A stretch of 32,559 bases of DNA. Origin: JAFGGT01 sp036733165. Its GTDB lineage: Archaea > Methanobacteriota_B > Thermococci > Methanofastidiosales > NM3. Position numbers and translations under genes: made by a program. The notes beneath the pieces are model-generated. The model worked only from the letters and a program-made list of their open reading frames with translations. It had not been told where the DNA came from and did no database searches. Shown one piece after another: positions 1-8,283 of this stretch. Location: assembly GCA_036733165.1 (NCBI GenBank), contig DAINBB010000019.1:1-32559 (forward strand). The letters are read 5' to 3'. Position 1 is the first letter of the stretch, and each line of letters opens with the position of its first letter.

Positions 1-132
1 GAGAGCATAATGAACGGGTTGGTGAAGGCATACAATGCCCCGCACTCGAACGGCCTCAGGGACCATGTCGCGAAGAACTATTCGTGGAACGTCATCATCG
101 ATGCCATCATGGACTGCTATGATTCCCTATAG
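1..132 (+). CDS. C-terminal end of a glycosyltransferase (probably GT4/GT1-like), truncated by window start
   Basis: Frame 1 is open from the first base to a TAG at 130-132 and encodes 43 residues. They include a run reading approximately DHVAKNYSWNVIIDAIMDCY. A basic-aromatic 'ySWd' segment followed by an amphipathic helix ending in Tyr is the usual extreme C-terminus of GT-B glycosyltransferases, where the last helix packs back on the N-terminal domain. The gene lies directly upstream of two FemAB-like genes in a glycan locus, which agrees with that role. Only the tail is visible, so substrate and subfamily cannot be assigned. Confidence 0.5.
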   Translation, partial: ESIMNGLVKAYNAPHSNGLRDHVAKNYSWNVIIDAIMDCYDSL

Positions 133-161
133 TCTGTTTTTCAGGGAAAGGATTATTATAT

Positions 162-170
162 TTTAAAATA
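162..170 (+). promoter_or_regulatory. Probable TATA box for the first FemAB-like gene
   Basis: TTTAAAATA lies in an AT-rich gap, centred about 28 nt before the GTG at 194. That spacing fits a nearly leaderless archaeal transcript and supports GTG 194 over ATG 203. Confidence 0.4.
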
Positions 171-193
171 TTAGATTTTATATTAGCACGTTC

Positions 194-1216
194 GTGATTT
201 CCATGTCGCCGACCCGTTATGAACTATTGGAAAGTATCAATGACATAAACAGGAACCAGTGGAACAACGTAGTGGAGACCTCAAGATACTCCTCATTCTT
301 CCAAAGTCATGAATGGCAAAGGTTGATAGAGGAGGGGATAGGCCTTGAACCTAGGCACATAGTGGCCAGCAGGGGGGACAATATCACCTCCATATTCCCG
401 AACTACTTCAGGCCTATCGGGAACTCGCCCTTCAAGAGGCTGTATTCCATAAGGCCGGGATACGGGGGGCATATCATCCTGAGCAGCGATGAGAAGGGCG
501 TCCTTGATTCCATGTACAACTATATTCCGAAGCTTTGCTGCGGCAACGCCGTGTCCCACTACATCGTCACCTACGATCTCAACTATACACGATATGGGGA
601 GTACATGCGGAGAATGGGGTACGAACCCAGGCTCGAATGCAGGTTCGTCATAGACCTGGACCAGAGCTTGGACACCATCCTTGGGAACATGTCCCACCAG
701 AAGAGGCGCATAGTGAACAGGTGCGGCGATGTCGAGGTGGTCGAGAGAAAGATAGGAAAGTCCGAGCTTCAGGATTTTCACATGCATCACACGAAACTGA
801 TGGGGCAGGTGAAGGGAGAGGCCTACCCGCAGGCGTTCTTCACCAAGATGGAGGATATCATACCCGACAATGTGAAGATCTTCGAGGCCGTGTGCAACGG
901 GAATTCCGCAGGGCAGATCATGTTCTTTTTGGACCCATTGCAGAAAACGGTCCATAAGTTCTTTTCCGGGATAGAGAAGGAGTGCCTGAAGTCCAATCCG
1001 ACCGATGCCATAGTGTGGCACACGTTACAGTGGGCCAAGGACAACGGGTACAGGTATTACGACTTCGGACCCACTGGAGATGATTTTTGCAATGGTGTTT
1101 TCAGACATAAATCTGGATTTGGGGGCCAGATATTGCCAATGGTGATGTGGGAGAGGGTGTTCTCAAAAAAAAGATGGCGTTTCGTCGATCTAATGAAGAG
1201 AATTCACTATCGTTGA
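194..1216 (+). CDS. FemAB/GNAT-fold (BioF2-like) acyl- or aminoacyltransferase, paralog 1
   Basis: This 340-residue soluble protein resembles the FemAB / 'GNAT acetyltransferase BioF2-like' family, which transfers amino acids from aminoacyl-tRNA or acyl groups to cell-surface precursors. Family signs are the N-terminal FFQSHEW segment (35-41) and the C-terminal core YYDFGPTGDDF (288-298), followed by a Lys/Gly-rich strand (KSGFGG, about 306-311). The same two landmarks recur in the genes at 1281 and 5003, so these are paralogs. The start is GTG 194, with ATG 203 as the alternative. Archaea of this type lack murein, so the acceptor is more likely an amino sugar of a surface glycan (inference). 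Bacterial exosortase-A loci also carry a FemAB-related protein, which makes the archaeosortase-like gene about 20 kb downstream notable. Substrate unknown. Confidence 0.75.
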   Translation: MISMSPTRYELLESINDINRNQWNNVVETSRYSSFFQSHEWQRLIEEGIGLEPRHIVASRGDNITSIFPNYFRPIGNSPFKRLYSIRPGYGGHIILSSDEKGVLDSMYNYIPKLCCGNAVSHYIVTYDLNYTRYGEYMRRMGYEPRLECRFVIDLDQSLDTILGNMSHQKRRIVNRCGDVEVVERKIGKSELQDFHMHHTKLMGQVKGEAYPQAFFTKMEDIIPDNVKIFEAVCNGNSAGQIMFFLDPLQKTVHKFFSGIEKECLKSNPTDAIVWHTLQWAKDNGYRYYDFGPTGDDFCNGVFRHKSGFGGQILPMVMWERVFSKKRWRFVDLMKRIHYR

Positions 1217-1250
1217 ATATTAAGATATGAAGGTATAATCATACAAAAGT

Positions 1251-1262
1251 TTGATATATATA
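1251..1262 (+). promoter_or_regulatory. TATA box for the second FemAB-like gene; also decides its start
   Basis: TTGATATATATA is centred about 24 nt before ATG 1281. The TTG at 1251 is therefore part of the promoter rather than the start codon, and the transcript probably begins at ATG 1281. Confidence 0.5.
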
Positions 1263-1280
1263 CACTTCAATGGTGTAACA

Positions 1281-2291
1281 ATGCCATATGACGAGCTTGA
1301 GCTTGTGGATACCATCGAGTTGGTCAATTCCCATCAATGGGACAACCTTGTCGAACAGTCTCCGACAGGGACCTTTTTCCAAAAGATAGAATGGCTCAAG
1401 GCGATCGAGGAGGGCCTGGACGTGGAGGCTAGACACCTACTGGCCTACTCGAAGAACAATATTGTGGCATTGTTTCCGAACTTCCTGAAGAGGATCAGGG
1501 GGACGTCGTTTCAGAGGCTCATCTCCCTCCCGCTGGGATGCGGCGGACCCATAATAACCTCAAGCGAGGGCGAGATACTCAACGACATGCTGGACCGCTC
1601 GTCAAGGCTATGCAGGGGAAGGACGATATCCCATGAGATATCGATGTTGAATCCTAATTATGTCGGATACTGGGGCATATTGCGTGAGAGGGGCTACAAT
1701 CCCATCTACAGATGCAACTTCCAACACAACCTCTCCAAGGGGATAGAACAGAATTACAATAATCTGGACAAGTCCAAGAAGAAGGTATTGAAGAACTATT
1801 ACAGGAAGTACACCTTCGAGGTGGAGCACATCAATCACGACAATCTGACACTCTTCTACGATTCATACATGAACTTGATGAAGAAGATAAAGGCAGATGC
1901 ATACCCGCTGGAGTTTTTCGACACCTTGATAAAGTATTGCAAGGACAACACATTGATAACAACACAGTATCTGGATGGGAGGTACGTCGGCAGCAAGTTG
2001 AGCGTGATCGACAATGTCAACAACACCTTGTACGCCGCCCTCTCCGGGGTTGAAAGGAAGCGCCAGACGGAGCATTCGTCGTTCTTGCTGATATGGCATA
2101 TGATAGAGTGGGGCATAGAGAACAAGTTCGATATCTATGACCTTGGCCCCACATCGGACGATTTCAGGAACGGCGTCTTCAACTTCAAGAACTCACTGGG
2201 CGGCACCATAGTCCCGAACATCTCGTGGGAGCGCACCTTCTATCCGTTGAAGCCCTTCTATCGCCTTGCGCAGAGGATGTACGGCGCCTGA
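1281..2291 (+). CDS. FemAB/GNAT-fold (BioF2-like) acyl- or aminoacyltransferase, paralog 2
   Basis: The product is 336 residues from ATG 1281. The reading frame also extends back to TTG 1251, but that codon lies within the TATA box. It shares the architecture of its upstream neighbour: an N-terminal TFFQKIEW segment (about 31-38), a central basic helical region, and a C-terminal YDLGPTSDDF core followed by FKNSLGG and a WER motif. It is cytoplasmic, with no signal peptide or membrane segment. The likely role is decorating a lipid-linked or nucleotide-linked sugar with an amino acid or acyl group. It has its own TATA box, so it is probably transcribed separately from the gene at 194. It ends 3 nt before the stop of the convergent flippase gene. 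Function beyond fold level is inference. Confidence 0.75.
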   Translation: MPYDELELVDTIELVNSHQWDNLVEQSPTGTFFQKIEWLKAIEEGLDVEARHLLAYSKNNIVALFPNFLKRIRGTSFQRLISLPLGCGGPIITSSEGEILNDMLDRSSRLCRGRTISHEISMLNPNYVGYWGILRERGYNPIYRCNFQHNLSKGIEQNYNNLDKSKKKVLKNYYRKYTFEVEHINHDNLTLFYDSYMNLMKKIKADAYPLEFFDTLIKYCKDNTLITTQYLDGRYVGSKLSVIDNVNNTLYAALSGVERKRQTEHSSFLLIWHMIEWGIENKFDIYDLGPTSDDFRNGVFNFKNSLGGTIVPNISWERTFYPLKPFYRLAQRMYGA

Positions 2292-2294
2292 GCA

Positions 2295-3761
2295 TCAAAA
2301 TACCTTGTCGAGGAATCTCAAGCTCTTTAGCACTTCCCTTTCGTTCTCGTCCAGGATGTTGAGACGGCGGATCGAGACGGTGTAGACCGCCAGTCCAAGG
2401 ACTATCGGGACGACGGTCGTCGCAACATCCAGATAGTTGTGCGAGAGGTAGATCGCGGCGAACATCAATGCTGAGGACAGGGTTATCTTCATAACGTTCC
2501 TTCCGCTCATTCTTGGGAAAAGGTCCCGATTAAGCCACAGCGCGGTCATGGCAAGGTCTATGCCATATGCAAGCATCGTGGCGATGGCGGCTCCGTTTAT
2601 CCCGTATCTTGGTATCAGGACATAGTTCAGGACAATGTTTGTCAGGGCCGCGAACGTGTATGTGATGCCCAGCTTGTAGGTCTTCTTCTCAAGCTTCCAT
2701 ATCTGGGAGAGGATGATCTTTGTGCAGAAGAAGGTGACGCCTATCGAGATCATGGGCAGCACCTTGAACGCATTTGCGGCTATGGCGTCCGTGCTGAGGA
2801 CGCCGAGCACAGGTCCCGACAGGACGATCCCCCCCAAGATGAAGGGGACGTTTATCGCCAAGGCGAGCTTGGTCATAAATGTCAGGGTCTTCCTGACCTC
2901 TTCGAGATCGTTGGCGTCGAACATGTTCGAGAGGTGCGGGGTGAGGGTAAAGCTGAAAACGCCTCCGATGATCATTGGCACCGACTGGCCTATGGTGTAG
3001 GCGGGATCGTAGAATCCCACCTCCCTCGTACTGTAGAACAATGCTATCATGTACCTGTCGAAGGAGGCCAGGACCCATCCGGACACGACCATCGGCAGGG
3101 TGGGCAGTCCGTACACGACGTATTTTTTCAGCACCGACCTCGCGGGCGCGACGACGTCAAGGTAACGTCTGGAGATCACCAAGAGGCAGATTAAGAGGCC
3201 GGACCTGGTCATGAGAAGTGCAAGAACTGCGCCCTCCACACCTTTGCCCATCATGACCATAGCGGCGGCGAGACCCATCTCGAAGACGTTCTGGAGGATT
3301 GTCAGGGCGCTGTACGCCCTCATCCTTCTCAGGGACCTCAGCAAGGAGTACAGGGCCAGGTCCAGTACAAATATGAATATTATCGCGGAAAGCAGCTTGA
3401 CGACCGCGACGTTGCCATTGAATATGCAGTCGGACACGGGACCCGAGAAAACGTATATGGCCAGGCACACGAGCCCGCCTATGGCGGTCACCGGCACCAT
3501 GAGCGAAATGAAGTCCCTGGAATATTCCCTTCTGCTTAGGGAAGGGAAGAATCTCGTCATGCTCTCGTCGAATCCCAGGACCAGGAGGTTGCTTATGAGC
3601 GGCAGGGTCACCCACACCTGGGCCCAGATGCCGTAGTTCTCGGCGGACAGATTCTTTGTCAGGAGGGGTATGAACAGAAGATTGCTAAGGCTTATCATCA
3701 TCCTTGCGGTGAGCACAAAGCTCGAGTCCTTTGCAACAGAACCCATCGTCATACTATCCAC
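2295..3761 (-). CDS. Oligosaccharide flippase, Wzx/MATE-like (polysaccharide biosynthesis protein)
   Basis: This protein of up to 488 residues is almost entirely hydrophobic, with about 12-14 membrane segments and short loops. The N-terminus resembles the polysaccharide biosynthesis protein family (MOP superfamily): an early RMMISLSNLLFIPLL helix, then a KNLSAENYGIWAQ loop. Family members flip polyprenyl-pyrophosphate-linked oligosaccharides across the cytoplasmic membrane. The frame opens at GTG 3761, overlapping the upstream GT4 stop by 8 nt. ATG 3752, with a GGAAGTG stretch ahead of it, is an equally good start. It is cotranscribed with the GT4 gene, so the pair probably handles one repeat unit. 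There is no sign of truncation. Confidence 0.85.
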   Translation of the reverse strand: MDSMTMGSVAKDSSFVLTARMMISLSNLLFIPLLTKNLSAENYGIWAQVWVTLPLISNLLVLGFDESMTRFFPSLSRREYSRDFISLMVPVTAIGGLVCLAIYVFSGPVSDCIFNGNVAVVKLLSAIIFIFVLDLALYSLLRSLRRMRAYSALTILQNVFEMGLAAAMVMMGKGVEGAVLALLMTRSGLLICLLVISRRYLDVVAPARSVLKKYVVYGLPTLPMVVSGWVLASFDRYMIALFYSTREVGFYDPAYTIGQSVPMIIGGVFSFTLTPHLSNMFDANDLEEVRKTLTFMTKLALAINVPFILGGIVLSGPVLGVLSTDAIAANAFKVLPMISIGVTFFCTKIILSQIWKLEKKTYKLGITYTFAALTNIVLNYVLIPRYGINGAAIATMLAYGIDLAMTALWLNRDLFPRMSGRNVMKITLSSALMFAAIYLSHNYLDVATTVVPIVLGLAVYTVSIRRLNILDENEREVLKSLRFLDKVF

Positions 3762-4928
3762 ACTTCCGATCCTCTGTCAATCCGATCGCAATTCTCTCCA
3801 TAGACTCTGCCGCCCTTGCCCATGAAAACTTTTCTATGGCATAGGCCCTGTTTCCCTCGCCCTTGTCGGCGTACTTCTCATGGTGCTTGAGCATTTCCGT
3901 GATGGCATCGGCCATCGCCCCCACGGACCTGTCCCGCAGCAGCAGGCCGTTCTCGTCCGACACCACCTCCCCGATGCCGCCTATGTCCCTTGCGATGACC
4001 GGCTTCTTGCACGACATGGCCTCGACGAGGGTGAGGCCGAAGGACTCGTAGAATGAGCTGGACACGTAAATGTCGCATATCGTGTACAAGGTCCTTAGCT
4101 CATCGTCGCTGACCTTGCCGAGCATAGTCACTCTACTCTCCAGGCCGAGCTCTGCGGCAAGCGCCTTTGCCGGACCTTGATCACCGCCGCCCACCACAAG
4201 AAGGTGGCCGCCTAGCCCGCACTCGACCATTGAGAACGCCTTGATAAGCTCCATGAGCCCCTTTCTCTTGTCGTTTACCCTTCCCACGAAGAGCAACAGG
4301 CGTTCCTCGGATAGCCCCCTCTCCCTTTTCCATCTTTCAGTCTCCTTCTCATCTAGAGGTTCATAGAAGTCGTTGAAACCGTTGTGCACCACCTCTATCA
4401 ATCTGGGCTCAAGATTAAGGTCCTCCACAAGGGACTTTTTCACGAAATCGCTGACGGCGACTACCTTGTCCGCCCTCTTTACCAGGATCGGGTCGAACAG
4501 GGGGGCCAGGCCCATCTCGTTGTTGATGTTTTGCAGACGCTCAAGTAGCGTCGGCCCAACGATCCGTATCACCCTTCTCGCGGACTGGTGCATGACAAGG
4601 ATTCTTGGGACGTCAACGATGCCCTTGCACAGTGGCAGCTCGGAGAATCCGTTGCCTATTATGACGTCCAGCCCGAGTGCCGCTCCGTCCCTCCTGAAGC
4701 ATTTGCGCAACCCGAGCCAGTAAGAGGGGATCCAAAGCAGCTTGGGCAGGCGGGCGTTGCCGATCTTGTGCACCGTGATGTTCGGGTCGGCGGACGCGTC
4801 ATCAGAAAAGGTGAACACATGCACATCGTGACCCCTCTTGGCGAGATGTTCCACGATGTTCTTGGAATATACGCCGGCACCCCATATACAAATGAAGGAT
4901 ATTCGTAGGAGATGAATCCTATCCTCAT
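3754..4928 (-). CDS. GT4 family glycosyltransferase, N-terminal frameshift (possible pseudogene or sequence error)
   Basis: The main frame (3754-4854) gives a GT-B glycosyltransferase with the C-terminal retaining-GT4 signature ESFGLTLVEAM (E-x7-E) and the FVGRVNDKRKG strand. It begins abruptly at EHLAKRGHDV, without the first beta strand. The missing N-terminus lies upstream in another frame: ATG at 4926-4928 encodes MRIGFISYEYPSFVYG. The main frame resumes as GAGVYSKNIVEHLAKRG. Joined, they read like a normal GT4 start (EYPxFvyGGaGvYsknl). The switch falls at a run of four C on the plus strand (4880-4883), where one more base would restore a protein of about 391 residues. Everything downstream is intact, which suggests a recent mutation or a homopolymer sequencing error. 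The donor is probably a nucleotide sugar used in repeat-unit assembly. The gene is translationally coupled to the flippase. Confidence 0.8.
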
Positions 4929-4944
4929 CGAATAAGATTAAGGG

Positions 4945-4954
4945 CTATATTTAT
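4945..4954 (-). promoter_or_regulatory. Probable TATA box for the GT4 gene
   Basis: Read on the minus strand, the AT-rich divergent gap contains an AAATATAG-type element centred about 22-24 nt before ATG 4928. This supports 4928 as the original start and so supports the frameshift interpretation. Confidence 0.35.
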
Positions 4955-4968
4955 TAATATATTTACGC

Positions 4969-4979
4969 TTAAATTAAAT
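4969..4979 (+). promoter_or_regulatory. Probable TATA box for the third FemAB-like gene
   Basis: TTAAATTAAAT is centred about 29 nt before ATG 5003. No convincing ribosome-binding site precedes the ATG, consistent with a short or absent leader. Confidence 0.4.
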
Positions 4980-5002
4980 AAGTACATTCTTGGGACAAAA
5001 AA

Positions 5003-6007
5003 ATGATTGACATTGAGTTTAAGGCTAGGAACGAAGAATGGGAACTCTTTTTGAAAGGGCATCCTGAATCGAACATATTCCATACACATGAATGGAAACA
5101 GTTGATAGAGAACACCTATAACTACAAGTCGCTCTACATGTTCGCCAAGAACGAGGAGGGGACCCTTACCGGTCTTCTGCCAATCTTCTATGTCAAGAGC
5201 AAGCTGACGGGGCGGAGACTATGCTCGGTGCCCTTCTCCCACATGTGCGGCGCCCTTGGAGACGAATACTCGAAGAAGGCCTTGTACAAGACGCTTTTCG
5301 TGATGTACAACGAGATGTCCGCGGACCTGATCGAGATACGTCAGAACGAGAAGTTCTTTGGATTCAAGCCCTCCAATAAGCTGTCCACATATGTTCTGGA
5401 CATAAATGACAACCTGAAGTTCTCGCTCAACAAGAGCATAAGGAGATATGTCAACAAGGCCGAGGAACAGAACGAGACAGTGATATCGAACGACAGGGAC
5501 GCTATTGGGGAGTTCTATGAGATCAACTGTCTCAACAAGAAGAAGAACAGGGTGACATGCCCGCCCCTGAAGTTCTTTGTCAACATCGCAAAATACCTTG
5601 ATGAGAAGGCCGCCTTCCACTTTGTCTACAATCAGGGGCGCATGATCGGCGGGGCCGTCTCCCTCGACTACAACAAGGACCGTCTCAGCTACTACATAGG
5701 ATGTACGCACCCCAAGCACTATGACAAGTTCACATCATACTCCTACATATGGAGCATGGCGAACGAGTGCCACAAGAGGGGGATCCCGTCCTTGGACCTC
5801 GGCCCTTCCAGCCCTGATCCCGACAACACCCTGACAAGCTTCAAGATCAGGTGGGGCGGAAGGGAGGAGAGCATGCAATACAGCTACTATCCGTCCGTGC
5901 CCTCCTACGAGACGAAACAGTCCATAAGCCACAAACTGATAGGCATAATGCCCAATTCCCTGTATAAAAGGTATTCGAACATGGTCTTCAGCAAGACTGT
6001 GAACTGA
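5003..6007 (+). CDS. FemAB/GNAT-fold (BioF2-like) acyl- or aminoacyltransferase, paralog 3 (divergent)
   Basis: This 334-residue soluble protein shares the two family landmarks: NIFHTHEW near residue 24-31, and a C-terminal LDLGPSSPDPDN core followed by a KIRWGG strand. It is more distant from the other two copies, which resemble each other closely. The family transfers aminoacyl or acyl groups to amines on surface-polymer precursors; the acceptor here is unknown. It is transcribed divergently from the GT4-flippase pair and is followed by a membrane glycosyltransferase with its own promoter. ATG 5003 is the only reasonable start. Assignment to the fold family is good, but the specific reaction is not supported by the sequence alone. 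Confidence 0.7.
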   Translation: MIDIEFKARNEEWELFLKGHPESNIFHTHEWKQLIENTYNYKSLYMFAKNEEGTLTGLLPIFYVKSKLTGRRLCSVPFSHMCGALGDEYSKKALYKTLFVMYNEMSADLIEIRQNEKFFGFKPSNKLSTYVLDINDNLKFSLNKSIRRYVNKAEEQNETVISNDRDAIGEFYEINCLNKKKNRVTCPPLKFFVNIAKYLDEKAAFHFVYNQGRMIGGAVSLDYNKDRLSYYIGCTHPKHYDKFTSYSYIWSMANECHKRGIPSLDLGPSSPDPDNTLTSFKIRWGGREESMQYSYYPSVPSYETKQSISHKLIGIMPNSLYKRYSNMVFSKTVN

Positions 6008-6022
6008 CCGAAATAAGAAAAG

Positions 6023-6030
6023 TTATATTA
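6023..6030 (+). promoter_or_regulatory. TATA box for the GT39-like gene at 6052
   Basis: TTATATTA is centred about 25 nt before GTG 6052 with no ribosome-binding site between. This indicates a leaderless transcript starting at the GTG. Confidence 0.5.
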
Positions 6031-6051
6031 ATCGGCCATCAAATCTAATCT

Positions 6052-8283
6052 GTGCATGTTTCCAAGCCGCAGATGAAGGCAATGGTAAAGGACAACGCAT
6101 ATCTCATAGCCCTTGTCCTGATAGTCCTTTCGGTGGTCATAATCAAGTTCATCTCCCAGGCGGAGATAGGCCCCGGATGGGACACGTACTCCTTCAGCAT
6201 CAACGCGCTGGAATATGCTGGCAAGGGCACAGGCTACTACGAGTACGACAGGGGTCCGTTCTTCCCCTTCGTGGTGTCCATGTTCTACAGGGCGGGCCTG
6301 GTGTCCGAGAAGACCACCATGTTCGTCGACGCCATGTTCCTCTTCATGGGCAGCGTCGTCCTGTACAAGCTGGTCGCGATCAAATGTCCGAAGACCGTGG
6401 CATTCCTCAGCGGCCTTATCTACGCTACCGCCGATATCATGGTGCTGTGGTGCGCCGTGGGATACGCCGACATAGCCAGCGTCTCTCTCTCGATACTCGC
6501 GATATACCTTTTTATCAGAGGGATGGAGGACAATCCCAGATTCTTCCTCCTGTCATGGCCCGTCGCAATGTGCGCGTTCCTTTCAAGGACGACGGCGGCG
6601 CTCATAATCCTGCCCATGTTCTTCTACTACATCTTCTTCCCTTTCAAGTACAAGGTGACGAGGTACAACATACTTGGCATGCTGGCGGGCGTTGCGGTAT
6701 ACGCGCCAGTGGCCTGGTTCTACAGCGTGAACAAGGGCGACCCCATCTACTATATCAAGATGGTGCTCGAGGGACTTTCGGCGACCGGCGACAGCATAGG
6801 GATGGACCTCGAGATGTACAACCAGGGACCTTACTATTACATTGAGCAGCTTGGCAACTACATCGTCAACAGCAACATCTATCCCGTCCTCGCCGCATTC
6901 GTCGTCGTGGGACTGGTCCTTCTGGTCTTCAGGTATCTTTCGGTGTCGGTGAAGAGGCCGAACTCTTTCCTTCTGCTCGTGTTCTTCGTTGGCGTCTTCT
7001 ATTACGCCTACGGCAGATTCAGCTTCAAGGTCCTCGAGATGTTACTGCTCCTCCTGTTCATGTACTTCTACTACTACACCAGACCGAAGGTGAGCGACAA
7101 CAGGGCGCTCTTCTGTCTGATGATGGCGTTCTGGGGCGTGAGCTACTTCCTATTCCACTCCAGCTTCTTCCAGAAGGTCCCGAGGTACTACGTCACGATG
7201 ATGCCGGGGCTCGCATTCATCATCTCCATGTCCGTCTACGAGCTGGGGAGGGTGATCAACATAGTATACGCCAAGAAGGCGGTGGCGACCAAGGTGCTCA
7301 CGGTCTTCGTCGTGGCATCCTTCCTCCTGACGTCCGCCCAGACCGTGGACGGCGGGGAGCTGGGCGAGGAGGGCATACAGTTCTATGACGACACGCTCGA
7401 CATGGCGCAATGGGTGAACGAGAACATCGACGACCTCGACGAGGCCCTCATTTATTCAGATTACTGGGTCGCCTTCGGCTGGCACTTCAAGCAGACAGTG
7501 CTTTCCATGCCGACATTCTTCGATGGAGGATACTTCAATCACGAACTCATGAAGTATGGCGTGGATTACTACCTGACCTACAGGTCCCAGGACTTCCCGT
7601 CCTGCGAGGAGCTCTACAGTAACGAGAACATAAGGCTGCTGAAGCTTGTCGAGATAGACGAGAAACCGAAGGGACTTTACGTGGGCAGCGGATGGGAGAA
7701 CTACTTCGAGTACCTTATGGACTTCGAGTGCTATCTCTATCAGGGGACAACGCATATCCGCCAGGGCAGCATGTACATAGACGACTACACGCTCGAGGAA
7801 CTCTGCGAGTACGACTTCATCGCCCTTTTCGACTTCAAGTGGTACGATTCTGACGATACGGAGCTTCTCCTGAGGCAGTACACCGAGCAGGGAGGGACCG
7901 TCTTCATAGACTGTTCTGGAAATCTCGACGACCCAGTGTTCTCCCTCAACTACGTCCAGTTCTTCGACATGCTGATATACCGCAACGACCTGCCGGCCTA
8001 TTCGCAGATAGTATTCAACGACACCCCGACGCAGTATGGTTTCTCAACATTCTCCTACGGCGATGCCTCATGGTACGGCGCCACCTACACCCCCGTGTGG
8101 TCGAGCGCGAGCATAGAAACGGTGGCCACGGTCAACGATGAGATCCTTGTGGCGATAGAGTCCATCGGCGATGGCGAGATAGTGTGGATGGGGTACAACA
8201 TCGTCTACCATGCGTTCCTGTACGATAATCCCTCGGAGATGGAGTTCCTGCAGTACATATTCGAGATCACTGTGGGCTCATAG
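6052..8283 (+). CDS. GT-C (GT39/ArnT-like) membrane glycosyltransferase with C-terminal soluble domain, paralog A
   Basis: This 743-residue protein has two parts. Residues about 15-430 hold some ten or more membrane helices. The first outer loop carries the acidic GPGWDTYSF element (D44) and a downstream DRGPF (66-70), matching the loop in which GT39/PMT/ArnT enzymes place their catalytic Asp and RPP-type motif. Residues about 430-743 are soluble and resemble a class I amidotransferase-like/flavodoxin-like fold: an IDDYTLEELCEYDF segment, GGTVFIDCSGN, and IGDGEIVWMGYN near the end. The predicted role is moving a sugar from a polyprenyl-phosphate carrier to an external acceptor, with the soluble domain outside the cell. 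The gene at 16412 has the same layout. GTG 6052 is set by the promoter. Its end overlaps the convergent GT2 gene by 6 nt. Confidence 0.75.
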   Translation: MHVSKPQMKAMVKDNAYLIALVLIVLSVVIIKFISQAEIGPGWDTYSFSINALEYAGKGTGYYEYDRGPFFPFVVSMFYRAGLVSEKTTMFVDAMFLFMGSVVLYKLVAIKCPKTVAFLSGLIYATADIMVLWCAVGYADIASVSLSILAIYLFIRGMEDNPRFFLLSWPVAMCAFLSRTTAALIILPMFFYYIFFPFKYKVTRYNILGMLAGVAVYAPVAWFYSVNKGDPIYYIKMVLEGLSATGDSIGMDLEMYNQGPYYYIEQLGNYIVNSNIYPVLAAFVVVGLVLLVFRYLSVSVKRPNSFLLLVFFVGVFYYAYGRFSFKVLEMLLLLLFMYFYYYTRPKVSDNRALFCLMMAFWGVSYFLFHSSFFQKVPRYYVTMMPGLAFIISMSVYELGRVINIVYAKKAVATKVLTVFVVASFLLTSAQTVDGGELGEEGIQFYDDTLDMAQWVNENIDDLDEALIYSDYWVAFGWHFKQTVLSMPTFFDGGYFNHELMKYGVDYYLTYRSQDFPSCEELYSNENIRLLKLVEIDEKPKGLYVGSGWENYFEYLMDFECYLYQGTTHIRQGSMYIDDYTLEELCEYDFIALFDFKWYDSDDTELLLRQYTEQGGTVFIDCSGNLDDPVFSLNYVQFFDMLIYRNDLPAYSQIVFNDTPTQYGFSTFSYGDASWYGATYTPVWSSASIETVATVNDEILVAIESIGDGEIVWMGYNIVYHAFLYDNPSEMEFLQYIFEITVGS

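Noticed and set aside
293..1021. 242-codon minus-strand open frame across the first FemAB-like gene
   Set aside because: It is the antisense shadow of a well-supported gene. It has no family motif and His/Val/Pro-rich composition typical of shadow frames.
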